A stretch of DNA of 64,000 nucleotides. Source: Peteryoungia wuzhouensis. Its GTDB lineage: Bacteria > Pseudomonadota > Alphaproteobacteria > Rhizobiales > Rhizobiaceae. How positions within the stretch are numbered: position 1 is the first letter of the stretch; each line of letters starts with the position of its first letter. Of this stretch, positions 1 to 7,309 are shown piece by piece. The position numbers were made by a program, and so were the translations under genes. Under the pieces are notes generated by a model. That model was not told the DNA's origin. It searched no databases and saw nothing but the letters and a program-made list of their open reading frames with translations. The stretch lies in assembly GCF_003205195.1 (NCBI RefSeq), contig NZ_QJRY01000001.1, positions 496,001-560,000 on the forward strand. The letters are read 5' to 3'.

Positions 1-2215
1 AAAGCTGCGTGGCGCGCTTGGTGCCGGCCAAGAGGTTCAGGCCGTCTTCCGAGGTAATGAAGGCGGTGAGCGCCTCGGCCTTGCGGGCGACCATCAGGAG
101 ATCGTCGGCCTCAGGCGTCAGCACGGCATCGATAATGTCGTGGCGGGCGCCCTGGTCGCGCAGGTAGACTTTTAGGCGGTCGTGGAAGAAGGAGAGGAGG
201 TTAGAGACATACTCGCGCGCCGGCGAAACCCAAGTCGAGCCTTGATTTGCGTACTTCTGCTCATCCTCTGTATAATAGACCGTCTCCGCGTCCGCCAACA
301 GGTAGCCCGAGTTGAGCATGACTTCGATCCAGTTAAGATCTGGTGCCATACCCTTTATGTGCAGGATCTTGTTGTAGTTTACATCGTTCGTGATGCCATG
401 CAGCAAAGGATCCAATGACTGGTATGCCCTACCACTCTGAAGTTGCGTTAGGCTTATCTGAATAGCATGGCTTTCAGCTAAGTCAGCCAAACGCATGCGT
501 ATCCCTCGTTCAAGGATCATGCGTACAGCGCCAAGTGCCTGACGACGCAGTGCATAAGGATCCTTTGAGCCGGTCGGCTTTTCGTCGATCGCCCAGAAGC
601 CGACGAGCGTATCGAGCTTGTCGGCGAGCGCGACGGTGAGGCCGACCTTGTCTTCCGGCAGACGGTCGGACGGGCCGTTCGGTTTCCAGTGGTCCTCGAT
701 CGCGGCAGCGACGGAGGCATCTTCGCCCTGCAGGAGCGCATATTTGCGGCCCATGGCGCCCTGGAGTTCGGGAAATTCACCGACGGCTTCGGTGCGCAGG
801 TCGGCCTTTGCCAGCACCACGGCGCGGTCGACGAGGGCAGCGTCTGCGCCGACGATCGGCGCCAGCACCTTGGCCAATTCGCGGATACGCGCGACGCGCT
901 CGCCTTGCGTGCCCAGCTTGGCGTGGAAGGTGACGTTCAGCGCGTCGAGCTTGGCCATGCGCTGGTCGAGCGGCTTCTTCAGGTCGAGATCGAACTTGGC
1001 GGCAGAGGCCTTCAGCGTGTCGAGGTCCGGCAGGTCGCCCTGGTCGCGCTTCCAGAAATGCAGCGCATCCGACAGGCGGGCGCGCACGACCTTGCCGTTG
1101 CCATGCATGATCTCGCGGCCGCCATCGGTGGCTTGGATGTTGGAAATGAGTATGAAATGGTTGGAGAGCACACCCTCCCCTTGAGGGGGAGGGTCGGACC
1201 GAAGGGCCGGGGTGGGGTGACCCACAACCGTCGAAGCGTCACCCCCACCCGCGCGTTCCGCGCGACCTCCCCCCTCAAGGGGGAGGTGGGTAGCCTGAGG
1301 GCGCACGACAAAGCACTTTTGGTTGGTCTTGATCGTCAGGCGGATGATCTCGGCGGGGATCGAGAGGTAATCCTCCTCGAACGTGCCAAGCAGAACCTGG
1401 GGCCATTCGACGAGGCCGGAGACTTCTTCCAGCAGGCCCTCGTCCTCGACCAGTTCCAGGCCATTGGCGAAGGCGATGTCGCGGGCGTCGTGCAGGATCA
1501 TGTCCTTGCGACGCTCGGCATCGAGGATGACCTTGGCGCGCTCCAGATTGGTGACGTAATCGTCGAAGCGCTTGACGGTGATGGCATCCGGCGCGTGAAA
1601 ACGGTGGCCATAGGTGACGTTGGACGCGACGATGCCGTCGATCTCGAAGGGGATGACCTGGACTTCGTCATGCTCGGGGCCGAAGGTGCAGAGGATCGAC
1701 TGCAGCGGGCGGACCCAGCGCAGGCTTTCCATGCCCTTGCCCTCGATGCCGCCATAGCCCGAGCCTTTGGGCATGGAGGCAAAGCCGGAGCGCATCGACT
1801 TCGGCCAGGGGAAGGCCCTGATGATGCCGGGCATGACATCGGCGATGATCTCTTCGGCCGCGCGGCCGGGCTTTTCCATGTAGGCGACGTAGAAATCGCC
1901 CTTCTTCGGATCGGTCTTGATGATCGCCTGATCGATGGAGGAGAGGCCGGCGCCGCGCAGGAAGCCGTCGATGGCTCCTTGAGGTGCCGAGACGCTCGGG
2001 CCCTTCTTTTCTTCCTTGATATCGGCGGAACGAGCGGTGAGGCCCCGGATATCCAGCGTCAGGCGTCGCGGCGTCCAGTATTCGCGCGCACCTTCATAGG
2101 TCAGACCCGCATCAACAAGCGCATCGGTTACCATCTTCTTCAGATCGCCAGCCGCCTTGCGCTGCATGCGGGCCGGGATTTCTTCGGAACGGAGTTCGAG
2201 CAGTAGATCGGGCAT
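1..2215 (-). CDS. glyS: Glycyl-tRNA synthetase beta subunit, 3' end beyond window, with in-frame repeat insert
   Basis: Beta subunit of the tetrameric (alpha2beta2) glycyl-tRNA synthetase, which charges tRNA-Gly in the cytoplasm together with GlyQ, encoded further right on the same strand. The ATG at 2215 opens with [17 protein letters not shown], the typical GlyS start, and the frame stays open for 738 codons to the left edge without a stop. Recognisable GlyS stretches include WPKSMRSG and [10 protein letters not shown], then [17 protein letters not shown] and [13 protein letters not shown]. Between [10 protein letters not shown] and VLSNHF lie 39 extra codons (1172-1288) formed entirely by a palindromic repeat (copy A); they read [16 protein letters not shown]...[17 protein letters not shown] followed the frame codon by codon through the insert and saw no shift, so the gene looks functional but enlarged; GlyS is usually about 690-715 residues. 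Confidence 0.93.
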   Translation of the reverse strand, partial: MPDLLLELRSEEIPARMQRKAAGDLKKMVTDALVDAGLTYEGAREYWTPRRLTLDIRGLTARSADIKEEKKGPSVSAPQGAIDGFLRGAGLSSIDQAIIKTDPKKGDFYVAYMEKPGRAAEEIIADVMPGIIRAFPWPKSMRSGFASMPKGSGYGGIEGKGMESLRWVRPLQSILCTFGPEHDEVQVIPFEIDGIVASNVTYGHRFHAPDAITVKRFDDYVTNLERAKVILDAERRKDMILHDARDIAFANGLELVEDEGLLEEVSGLVEWPQVLLGTFEEDYLSIPAEIIRLTIKTNQKCFVVRPQATHLPLEGGGRAERAGGGDASTVVGHPTPALRSDPPPQGEGVLSNHFILISNIQATDGGREIMHGNGKVVRARLSDALHFWKRDQGDLPDLDTLKASAAKFDLDLKKPLDQRMAKLDALNVTFHAKLGTQGERVARIRELAKVLAPIVGADAALVDRAVVLAKADLRTEAVGEFPELQGAMGRKYALLQGEDASVAAAIEDHWKPNGPSDRLPEDKVGLTVALADKLDTLVGFWAIDEKPTGSKDPYALRRQALGAVRMILERGIRMRLADLAESHAIQISLTQLQSGRAYQSLDPLLHGITNDVNYNKILHIKGMAPDLNWIEVMLNSGYLLADAETVYYTEDEQKYANQGSTWVSPAREYVSNLLSFFHDRLKVYLRDQGARHDIIDAVLTPEADDLLMVARKAEALTAFITSEDGLNLLAGTKRATQL
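1169..1292. repeat. Palindromic repeat copy A, inside glyS (tail-to-tail arrangement)
   Basis: Two inverted units: 1171-1223 (CACCCTCCCCTTGAGGGGGA...GGGGTGGGGTGACC) and 1239-1290 (TCACCCCCACCCGCGCGTTC...AAGGGGGAGGTGGG), separated by about 15 bp. Each unit holds its own hairpin around TTGA/CTCAA. The unit order is the reverse of copies B and C. The 117 nt 1172-1288 are translated in frame within glyS. Confidence 0.9.
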
Positions 2216-2350
2216 GGGGTCTGACTTTTTGAGCTGTTGCAAAGGGCTGCGGCGGACTTAGCAAGCCGCGCGGCAAAAGTCATCCATGGATCGGAGCAAA
2301 ATGGGGGTGGATCAGGCGGCGGACAATGGGATCATCACCATTCAGCCAGT

Positions 2351-2480
2351 GGTCACCCCCACCCGCGCGTTCCGCGCGACCTCCCCCCTCAAGGGGGAGG
2401 TGGGGTGCACGGCGCCGGCGTTTCAGCCACCCTCCCCTTGAGGGGGAGGGTCGGAGCGAAGCTCCGGGGTGGGGTGATCC
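2351..2480. repeat. Palindromic repeat copy B (head-to-head), overlapping the 3' end of the DUF559 gene
   Basis: Left unit 2351-2404 (GGTCACCCCCACCCGCGCGT...) and right unit 2427-2479 (CCACCCTCCCCTTGAGGGGG...) are imperfect inverted copies around a spacer containing GGCGCCGGCG, which copy C shares. The DUF559 stop codon (2423-2425) lies in the spacer and its last 18 codons are repeat sequence. Confidence 0.9.
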
Positions 2481-2944
2481 TCCGCGTTTTGAAGGTTCGC
2501 CTGTTTGGTGGATGCTACCAACTTGGCAAAGGTTTGACGAAGGGGACTTGCTTCAGGGTGCAGTTCCAGGAGTTTCTCCCGCTCGCGGACCGCCGCATAG
2601 ATCGTGTCGAGAACCGCTTCGAGCTCCGTCAGGACTTCGACATTCCAGAAACGCATCACCTTGTAACCCTGGGCCTCCAAAAAGGCGGTGCGTGCGGCAT
2701 CCCGCACCAGCCCCACATCCGTGCCATGCTGAGAACCGTCCAGCTCAATGATCAGCCCGATCTGATGACAAGCAAAGTCCGCGAAGTAGGGACCAATCGG
2801 GACCTGGCGGCGGAAATGGCTCCCGTCGATCGGAATGCGCCAGAGATGGCGCCAGAGTTTCCGCTCGGCATCCGTGCTGGTGGATCGCAGGCGCCTGGCA
2901 TTGGCGCGGCGAAAGCGTTCCATGGACGTCGGAGGTCTGGGCAT
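2423..2944 (-). CDS. DUF559 (VSR-like) endonuclease-domain protein with repeat-encoded C-terminus
   Basis: A 173-residue protein of the DUF559 family, related to very-short-patch-repair endonucleases of the PD-(D/E)XK type; no physiological role is established for most members. The N-terminal part has the family's RRLRSTSTDAERKLWRHLW motif (about residues 17-35), then FACHQIGLIIELDGSQHG (about 57-74) with the presumed catalytic acidic residues, RDAART, and YKVMRFWNVEVL (about 94-105). The core therefore looks intact. The last 18 residues ([18 protein letters not shown]) and the stop codon come from palindromic repeat copy B, and copy C lies about 95 bp upstream of the start. It is not obviously co-transcribed with glyS, whose start is 208 bp downstream. 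It could be a repeat-linked nuclease, which is inference, or a free-standing gene invaded at its 3' end. Confidence 0.85.
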   Translation of the reverse strand: MPRPPTSMERFRRANARRLRSTSTDAERKLWRHLWRIPIDGSHFRRQVPIGPYFADFACHQIGLIIELDGSQHGTDVGLVRDAARTAFLEAQGYKVMRFWNVEVLTELEAVLDTIYAAVREREKLLELHPEASPLRQTFAKLVASTKQANLQNAEDHPTPELRSDPPPQGEGG

Positions 2945-3038
2945 AGCTCTGGTTCCCGATCCGTAACCCTTCCAACAAACGTCGAAACTCAGGGCGCTTC
3001 AACTCTGGGAATTGAAGGGAAATGGTCGGCCGACCCAT

Positions 3039-3168
3039 GGATCACCCCCAACCCGCCGCTTCGCGGCGACCTCCCCCCTCAAGGGGGAGGTGGACAGTGG
3101 CGCCGGCGTCTTCACCACCCTCCCCTTGAGGGGGAGGGTCGGAGCGGAGCTCCAGGGTGGGGTGATCA
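3039..3168. repeat. Palindromic repeat copy C (head-to-head), upstream of the DUF559 gene
   Basis: Left unit begins GGATCACCCCCAACCCGCCG (from 3039) and ends at the GGGGGAGGTGG motif near 3092; right unit 3115-3168 begins CCACCCTCCCCTTGAGGGGG and ends GGGGTGATC. The inner stem GCCGC-TTC-GCGGC replaces GCGCG-TTC-CGCGC of copies A and B, keeping base pairing. The non-coding stretch 2945-3318 is essentially this copy, half-copy D and about 90 bp without a recognised feature between them. Confidence 0.9.
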
Positions 3169-3261
3169 CACCAGGCGGCGGGGTCTCTGGGTAGAAGACA
3201 AGGCTACGCAAGGGATGGACATCCTAGCGTCCCTCCCAAGTGAATGCGTGCAATCATCCGT

Positions 3262-3318
3262 GGTCACCCCCACCCGCCGCTTCGCGGCGACCTCCCCCCT
3301 CAAGGGGGAGGTGGGTGG
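3262..3318. repeat. Half-copy D of the palindromic repeat, abutting the DUF2207 gene
   Basis: Only the left unit is present (GGTCACCCCCACCCGCCGCT...AAGGGGGAGGTGGG). It ends a few bases before the TAG stop (3319-3321) of the DUF2207 gene. The expected right unit is replaced by the poly-glycine-encoding end of that gene. Confidence 0.85.
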
Positions 3319-5256
3319 CTACCACCCTCCCCCGCCGCCGCCGCCACCGCCGCCGCCGGACGAACCTCCGGAAAAGCCTGACGACGAGGACGAGGAGCTG
3401 GAAGGGGGCGGAGCCGGAATGGTGGAGGCGATGGTGGAGGCCATTGAGGAAGAGAAGCCACCGATGCGGTCTCCAAAACCGCTGGGGTTGCTGCCGTGGT
3501 ACCAGGCCGGGCTGTAGGCGGCGGCAGCGGCGCCGGCGGCGGCTGAGGCGAGCCAGGCTTCGAAGGTTTGCGACCACGGCTTTTCGAGACCCAGCGCCAC
3601 CGCATAGGGCAAGAGTTTTTCGAAGTGGCTCGGCGACATCTTTGGTGCGCCGGCCATGTTCATCCGGTCCTGTTCGGCAAGGGTCAGATAGATCTTCAGA
3701 CCCTCAATGCCGTCCATCAGCTTGCGGCCGAGCGGGGTCGGTGCGCCCATCAGGAAAAGAAACAGGAAGTTGACCAGCAGGATGCCGCCGAAGGCGAGCA
3801 GCAGCGGGATCTGGTGGGTCTGTTCGAGATCCATCCACATGGAGAGCAACATCAGGCCCATGGTCGACAGGGCGATGAAACCGATGAAGGCCAAAGCGAT
3901 GATCGAGAAGATCTTGGTGAACAGCGAGCGGCCGCGCTGGAACATCTTGACCAGACCGACGGTGAAGCTGCCGAAGAAGAGCGAGAAGAAGGCGGGCACC
4001 AGCATCAGGGCATAGACGTCTTCATCCAGCGTGCCGAAGATGAACAGAGCGAGGATGATGACAACGGACATGGCGATGCCGAAGCTGATATAGCCGGCAT
4101 TGCTCTTGTAATACTTGTCGCGGTGTTCCTTCTCGATTGCCGAGCGGAAGGCAGAGCCGACCGTCTGGACGCGCTTGCCGTTTTCCTTGTCGATGACGAG
4201 TTCGTTGCCGGCAGAGGGGATTTCCTTGAGGAGACGGGCCTGGCCGGCTTCCAGCGTTCCTTCGATCGGCTTCTTCGTGCGGCGGATGGTGATGCCGGTG
4301 TCGAGATCATCGAGTTCGACATAACCCTTCACGGCCAGATCGAGGGCGGAGGCCGAGAGCGCGGTCCAGCCGCCGCCGGAGAACCCCTTGTTGTCGATGT
4401 AGTTGACGAGTGCCGGCGAGATGCCGTCGGGGGCATCCCAGCGCGGCACGATCACGCCTTTCGCCGGGTCGCGGCCGACGGCGAACCAGGAGCGCAGGTA
4501 GTAGAGCGAGACGAGGACGAGGCCGCCAAAGGCGATGATGAAATTCAGGTTGTCGCGCAGGAACCACCAGAAACCCTCCTGCGCGGATGGGGGCGCAACG
4601 AGGCCCTTGGCGAAACCGAGGACGATGGTCAGGCCTTCCTGGGGGCCGAGGGGCCGTGTGGTTTCGAACTCCCGGCCGTTCGAGCCTGGCCGTGTGCGGG
4701 CGTTGGTGTCGGTCGACCCCATGGCGCCGGTGTAGACCGCCGTCCTGGTCGGGATTGCATCGTCAGGCAGGGTGACGCGCGCGCCGGCATGTTCGATCGG
4801 GAACATCCAGCCATTGCCGGTGACGTTCCAGTAGAGTTCGTCGTGATCGTGGAAATAGCGGATCTGCCGGCCGGTGCGGTAGGTGATCGCGTAGGTGTAT
4901 TCGCCGGGCTCAAGGAAAACGTCGGCCGAGCCGGTATAGATGCGGATGCCGCCGGTGACGCTCTCTGTGTGATGGTCTTCCGGCTGCCCGTCCCGCTCGA
5001 CGGACAAGAGCTCGAAATCAACCTGTCGGCGAAAACCCTTCTCATCGACGGCATAGAGCGGGAAATCGCGGAAGATGCCGCGCTTGATGTCATTGCCCTC
5101 GGCCTTGACGGTGATCGTCTCCGTCACCTCCATGCTGCCATCGGCCGACACCACGATATCCGCCTGGAAATCGCGGATGACCTCTTCGGCCTGCGCGCCG
5201 CATGCCATCCAGATGAGGAGAAGGAAAGCGGAGCACAGGCGGAAGAGCGTGGTCAT
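3319..5256 (-). CDS. DUF2207 domain membrane protein
   Basis: A 645-residue membrane protein of the DUF2207 family, whose function is unknown; family members usually sit beside LemA-type proteins, as here. The N-terminus MTTLFRLCSAFLLLIWM... is a signal peptide ending near AQA. Residues about 24-270 form the extracytoplasmic domain (EEVIRDFQADIVVSADGSME, RGIFRDFPL, TYRTGRQIRYF). A transmembrane segment follows (FWWFLRDNLNFIIAFGGLVL), with two or three more near residues 440-540, and a serine/glycine tail ending in eleven or so glycines and a Trp. The ATG overlaps the aroA stop (ATGA at 5253-5256), so the two are probably translationally coupled. An in-frame extension upstream into aroA exists but has no family similarity, so it was not used as the start. 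Palindromic half-copy D begins right after the stop. Confidence 0.85.
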   Translation of the reverse strand: MTTLFRLCSAFLLLIWMACGAQAEEVIRDFQADIVVSADGSMEVTETITVKAEGNDIKRGIFRDFPLYAVDEKGFRRQVDFELLSVERDGQPEDHHTESVTGGIRIYTGSADVFLEPGEYTYAITYRTGRQIRYFHDHDELYWNVTGNGWMFPIEHAGARVTLPDDAIPTRTAVYTGAMGSTDTNARTRPGSNGREFETTRPLGPQEGLTIVLGFAKGLVAPPSAQEGFWWFLRDNLNFIIAFGGLVLVSLYYLRSWFAVGRDPAKGVIVPRWDAPDGISPALVNYIDNKGFSGGGWTALSASALDLAVKGYVELDDLDTGITIRRTKKPIEGTLEAGQARLLKEIPSAGNELVIDKENGKRVQTVGSAFRSAIEKEHRDKYYKSNAGYISFGIAMSVVIILALFIFGTLDEDVYALMLVPAFFSLFFGSFTVGLVKMFQRGRSLFTKIFSIIALAFIGFIALSTMGLMLLSMWMDLEQTHQIPLLLAFGGILLVNFLFLFLMGAPTPLGRKLMDGIEGLKIYLTLAEQDRMNMAGAPKMSPSHFEKLLPYAVALGLEKPWSQTFEAWLASAAAGAAAAAYSPAWYHGSNPSGFGDRIGGFSSSMASTIASTIPAPPPSSSSSSSSGFSGGSSGGGGGGGGGGGW

Positions 5257-6518
5257 TTCTTGTCGTTCCTGACGAGGTCGACACCGAGCGAGGCGAGCGC
5301 ATCCCAGTAGCCGGGATAGGTCTTTCCGACGCAGGCGGGGTCTAGGATGGTGATGTCGCGGATCTTCAGGCCCGCGAGCGCAAAGCTCATGGCGATACGG
5401 TGGTCGGCGAAGGTGTCGATGTCCGCCGGCAGCGACTGGCCTGAGAGCGCGGGATCGGAGAAGACCAGGAGATCGTCGCCCTCTTCCCTCGCCAGGCCAT
5501 CGCGGATGTTGTTGAGGCCGGTCGAGACGGCGCGGATGCGGTCGCATTCCTTGACGCGCAGGTTCTCGATGCCGACGAAACGCACCGGCGTCTCGTTGAA
5601 GGCGGCGAGCACGGCAATCGTCGGGATCGCGTCCTGCATCTGGCTGCCGTCGATGACGGCGGGCATGTTGGGGAACTGCGCGATCACGTCATAGGCCTTG
5701 GCGTCCGGCTGGGTGAAGGCATCCGACGGCGTGCCGATGTCGATCCGGCCCTTGGTCAGGACTTCCGCGCCCCAGAGATAGGTGGCGGCGGAGGCATCCG
5801 GCTCGATGTGGAAATCAGTCGCGGTATAGCCCGTCGGCTGGATGACCCAGGAGGCCGGCGTCGGCTGCTCGACCTTGGCGCCGAAGGCACGCATGGCCGA
5901 CATCGTCAGGTCGATGTAACCGCGGGCGCCGATATCGGCACCGGCAAGCTCGATCGTAAACGGCTCGGAGCCGCAGGCGGCTGCCATCTGAAGGGCCGAG
6001 ACATACTGGCTCGACAGGCCGGCATCGATGACGACGTGATTCGTCTCGAAGCGGCCGGTGGCGTCGATCGTGACAGGCGGGCAGCCGGTGGGAGATTCGA
6101 TCGCAACACCGAGCGACTTCAACGCTTCGACCAGCGGCTTGATCGGGCGCTTGCGCATGTGCTCGTCGCCATCGACGACGTAGCGGCCCTGGCCAAGCGC
6201 CAGCGCAGCAGTGAGAAAGCGGGTGGCGGTGCCGGCATTGCCGAGGAAGAGCGGGGCAGTTGGCGCCTTCAGTTCGCCCGAGCTGGTGACGACGAAGGTG
6301 GTGGCATCCGGCTCATCGACGGTCACGCCCATCTGGCGCAGCGCTTCGGCCATGTAACGGGTGTCATCGCTCTTCAGCGCGCCGGTCAGGCGGCTGGTGC
6401 CCTTCGCGAGACCAGCCAGCAGCAAAGCGCGGTTGGTGATGGATTTCGAACCCGGAGGGCTCACCTTGCCGGTCAGGGCATGGGCGGGCGGAAGGATGGT
6501 CACACTGTCAGTCGTCAT
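5253..6518 (-). CDS. aroA: EPSP synthase (3-phosphoshikimate 1-carboxyvinyltransferase), paralogue-type
   Basis: Transfers enolpyruvate from PEP to shikimate-3-phosphate in the shikimate pathway. The 421 residues carry the main family motifs: PGSKSITNRALLLAGL near the start, LGNAGTATRFLTAAL, MRKRPIKPLVEAL, GLSSQYVSALQ, the catalytic Asp in QDAIPTIAV, KECDRIRA, DTFADHRIAM and GKTYPGYW near the end. It is class I-like in layout, but the residue matching Pro101 of the E. coli enzyme (NAGTAMRP) is Phe (NAGTATRF). It sits between lemA and the DUF2207 gene in one operon, not beside cmk/rpsA where rhizobia usually keep a class II aroA. It is therefore probably a second copy; whether it is the housekeeping enzyme cannot be judged here. 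The ATG at 6518 was chosen over the preceding TTG. Confidence 0.9.
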   Translation of the reverse strand: MTTDSVTILPPAHALTGKVSPPGSKSITNRALLLAGLAKGTSRLTGALKSDDTRYMAEALRQMGVTVDEPDATTFVVTSSGELKAPTAPLFLGNAGTATRFLTAALALGQGRYVVDGDEHMRKRPIKPLVEALKSLGVAIESPTGCPPVTIDATGRFETNHVVIDAGLSSQYVSALQMAAACGSEPFTIELAGADIGARGYIDLTMSAMRAFGAKVEQPTPASWVIQPTGYTATDFHIEPDASAATYLWGAEVLTKGRIDIGTPSDAFTQPDAKAYDVIAQFPNMPAVIDGSQMQDAIPTIAVLAAFNETPVRFVGIENLRVKECDRIRAVSTGLNNIRDGLAREEGDDLLVFSDPALSGQSLPADIDTFADHRIAMSFALAGLKIRDITILDPACVGKTYPGYWDALASLGVDLVRNDKK

Positions 6519-6553
6519 CAATTCGGTCTCTCAAGCGCGTCCTTGTTTGGACG

Positions 6554-7105
6554 TCAGAACTTGACCGTCGGTACCGCACGGTCGGCCTCGTTGGCAATCT
6601 CGAAATAGGGTTTCTTCGAGAAGCCGAACTGGCCGGCGACGAGGTTCGAGGGGAAGCTCTCGACCTTGACGTTCAGATCACGGGCAGCGCCATTGTAATA
6701 GCGGCGAGACATCTGGATCTCGCCCTCGATGGTTTCGAGCGAACGCTGCAGTTCGACGAAATTTTCGTTCGCCTTCAAGTCCGGATAGGCTTCGGCGAGC
6801 GCGATGATCTTGCCCAGTGCCGCCCCCAGCAGACCTTCCGCCTGGGCGCGACCGGCGACATCGCCTGCCGGCACGGCCTGGGCCTTGTTGCGCAGCTCGA
6901 CGACGCTTTCCAGCGTGCCCTTTTCGTGGCCGGCATAGCCCTTCACCGTTTCGATCAGGTTGGGGATCAGGTCGGCGCGGCGCTTCAGCTGAACGTCGAT
7001 ACCCGACCAGGCTTCCTCGGCCATCTGCCGCGACTTCACGAGGCCATTGTAGACGAAGACAAGATAGGCGCCGATGGCGACCAGGATGGCAAGTATCGTG
7101 AACAT
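6554..7105 (-). CDS. lemA: LemA family protein
   Basis: A 183-residue LemA-family protein: one N-terminal membrane anchor (MFTILAILVAIGAYLVFVYN), then a helical-bundle domain facing the other side. The conserved stretches are NGLVKSRQMAEEAWSGIDVQ, KRRADLIPNLIETVKGYAGH, EAYPDLKANENFVELQ, EIQMSRRYYNGAARDLN and the C-terminal FGFSKKPYFE. The molecular function of the family is unknown. It is the first gene of the lemA-aroA-DUF2207 operon on this strand, 35 bp ahead of aroA. The ATG at 7105 was chosen because it starts directly at the hydrophobic anchor and has GGGAG upstream; an in-frame alternative at 7138 adds 11 residues. Confidence 0.9.
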   Translation of the reverse strand: MFTILAILVAIGAYLVFVYNGLVKSRQMAEEAWSGIDVQLKRRADLIPNLIETVKGYAGHEKGTLESVVELRNKAQAVPAGDVAGRAQAEGLLGAALGKIIALAEAYPDLKANENFVELQRSLETIEGEIQMSRRYYNGAARDLNVKVESFPSNLVAGQFGFSKKPYFEIANEADRAVPTVKF

Positions 7106-7309
7106 GATGCGGAAGGCTCCCAGCTGAGGTGGCTGCAAGTTAGCCTTTCATCACGGGAAAGTCATGAGCGAAGACGCCATGAACCGAACTTGGCCGATTT
7201 TTCCGCGATTGGATCCGCGATGGCTCAAATTGCGCGGAAGTTCTACGGCAGCGGTTAATTCGCAGAGCCTAATATAGATCTCCGAGCAGCTTTCGATTGG
7301 GACCTGCGC

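Larger units (their letters stand above)
2351..3168. mobile_element. Candidate composite: DUF559 gene flanked by two same-orientation palindromic repeats
   Basis: Repeat copies B (2351-2480) and C (3039-3168) have the same orientation, the same unit order and the same spacer motif GGCGCCGGCG, and bracket a single gene for a VSR-like nuclease. The arrangement suggests a unit that could move or that formed by repeat spread. No target-site duplication or transposase signature was found, so this is a hypothesis, not an established element. Confidence 0.3.

Noticed and set aside
1012-1311. A possible frameshift or pseudogene in glyS, suggested by an alternative reading frame over the repeat
   Set aside because: The frame of the glyS ATG at 2215 was followed codon by codon through the repeat and continues into conserved GlyS sequence; the alternative frame starts with TTG and has no similarity.
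689-2206. A 505-codon open frame on the plus strand opposite glyS
   Set aside because: It is an antisense shadow caused by high third-position GC; it has no domain and no ribosome binding site, while glyS on the other strand is clear.
1169-3318. The four repeats as a CRISPR array
   Set aside because: Copies are inverted palindromic pairs, irregularly spaced and partly inside genes, without regular spacers or cas genes.
3568-5310. A 580-codon plus-strand frame opposite the DUF2207 gene
   Set aside because: Antisense shadow; low-complexity translation without family similarity.
5257-5547. N-terminal extension of the DUF2207 protein overlapping aroA
   Set aside because: The extension is aroA in another frame, is Arg/His/Pro-rich and would hide the signal peptide; the ATGA overlap start is better.
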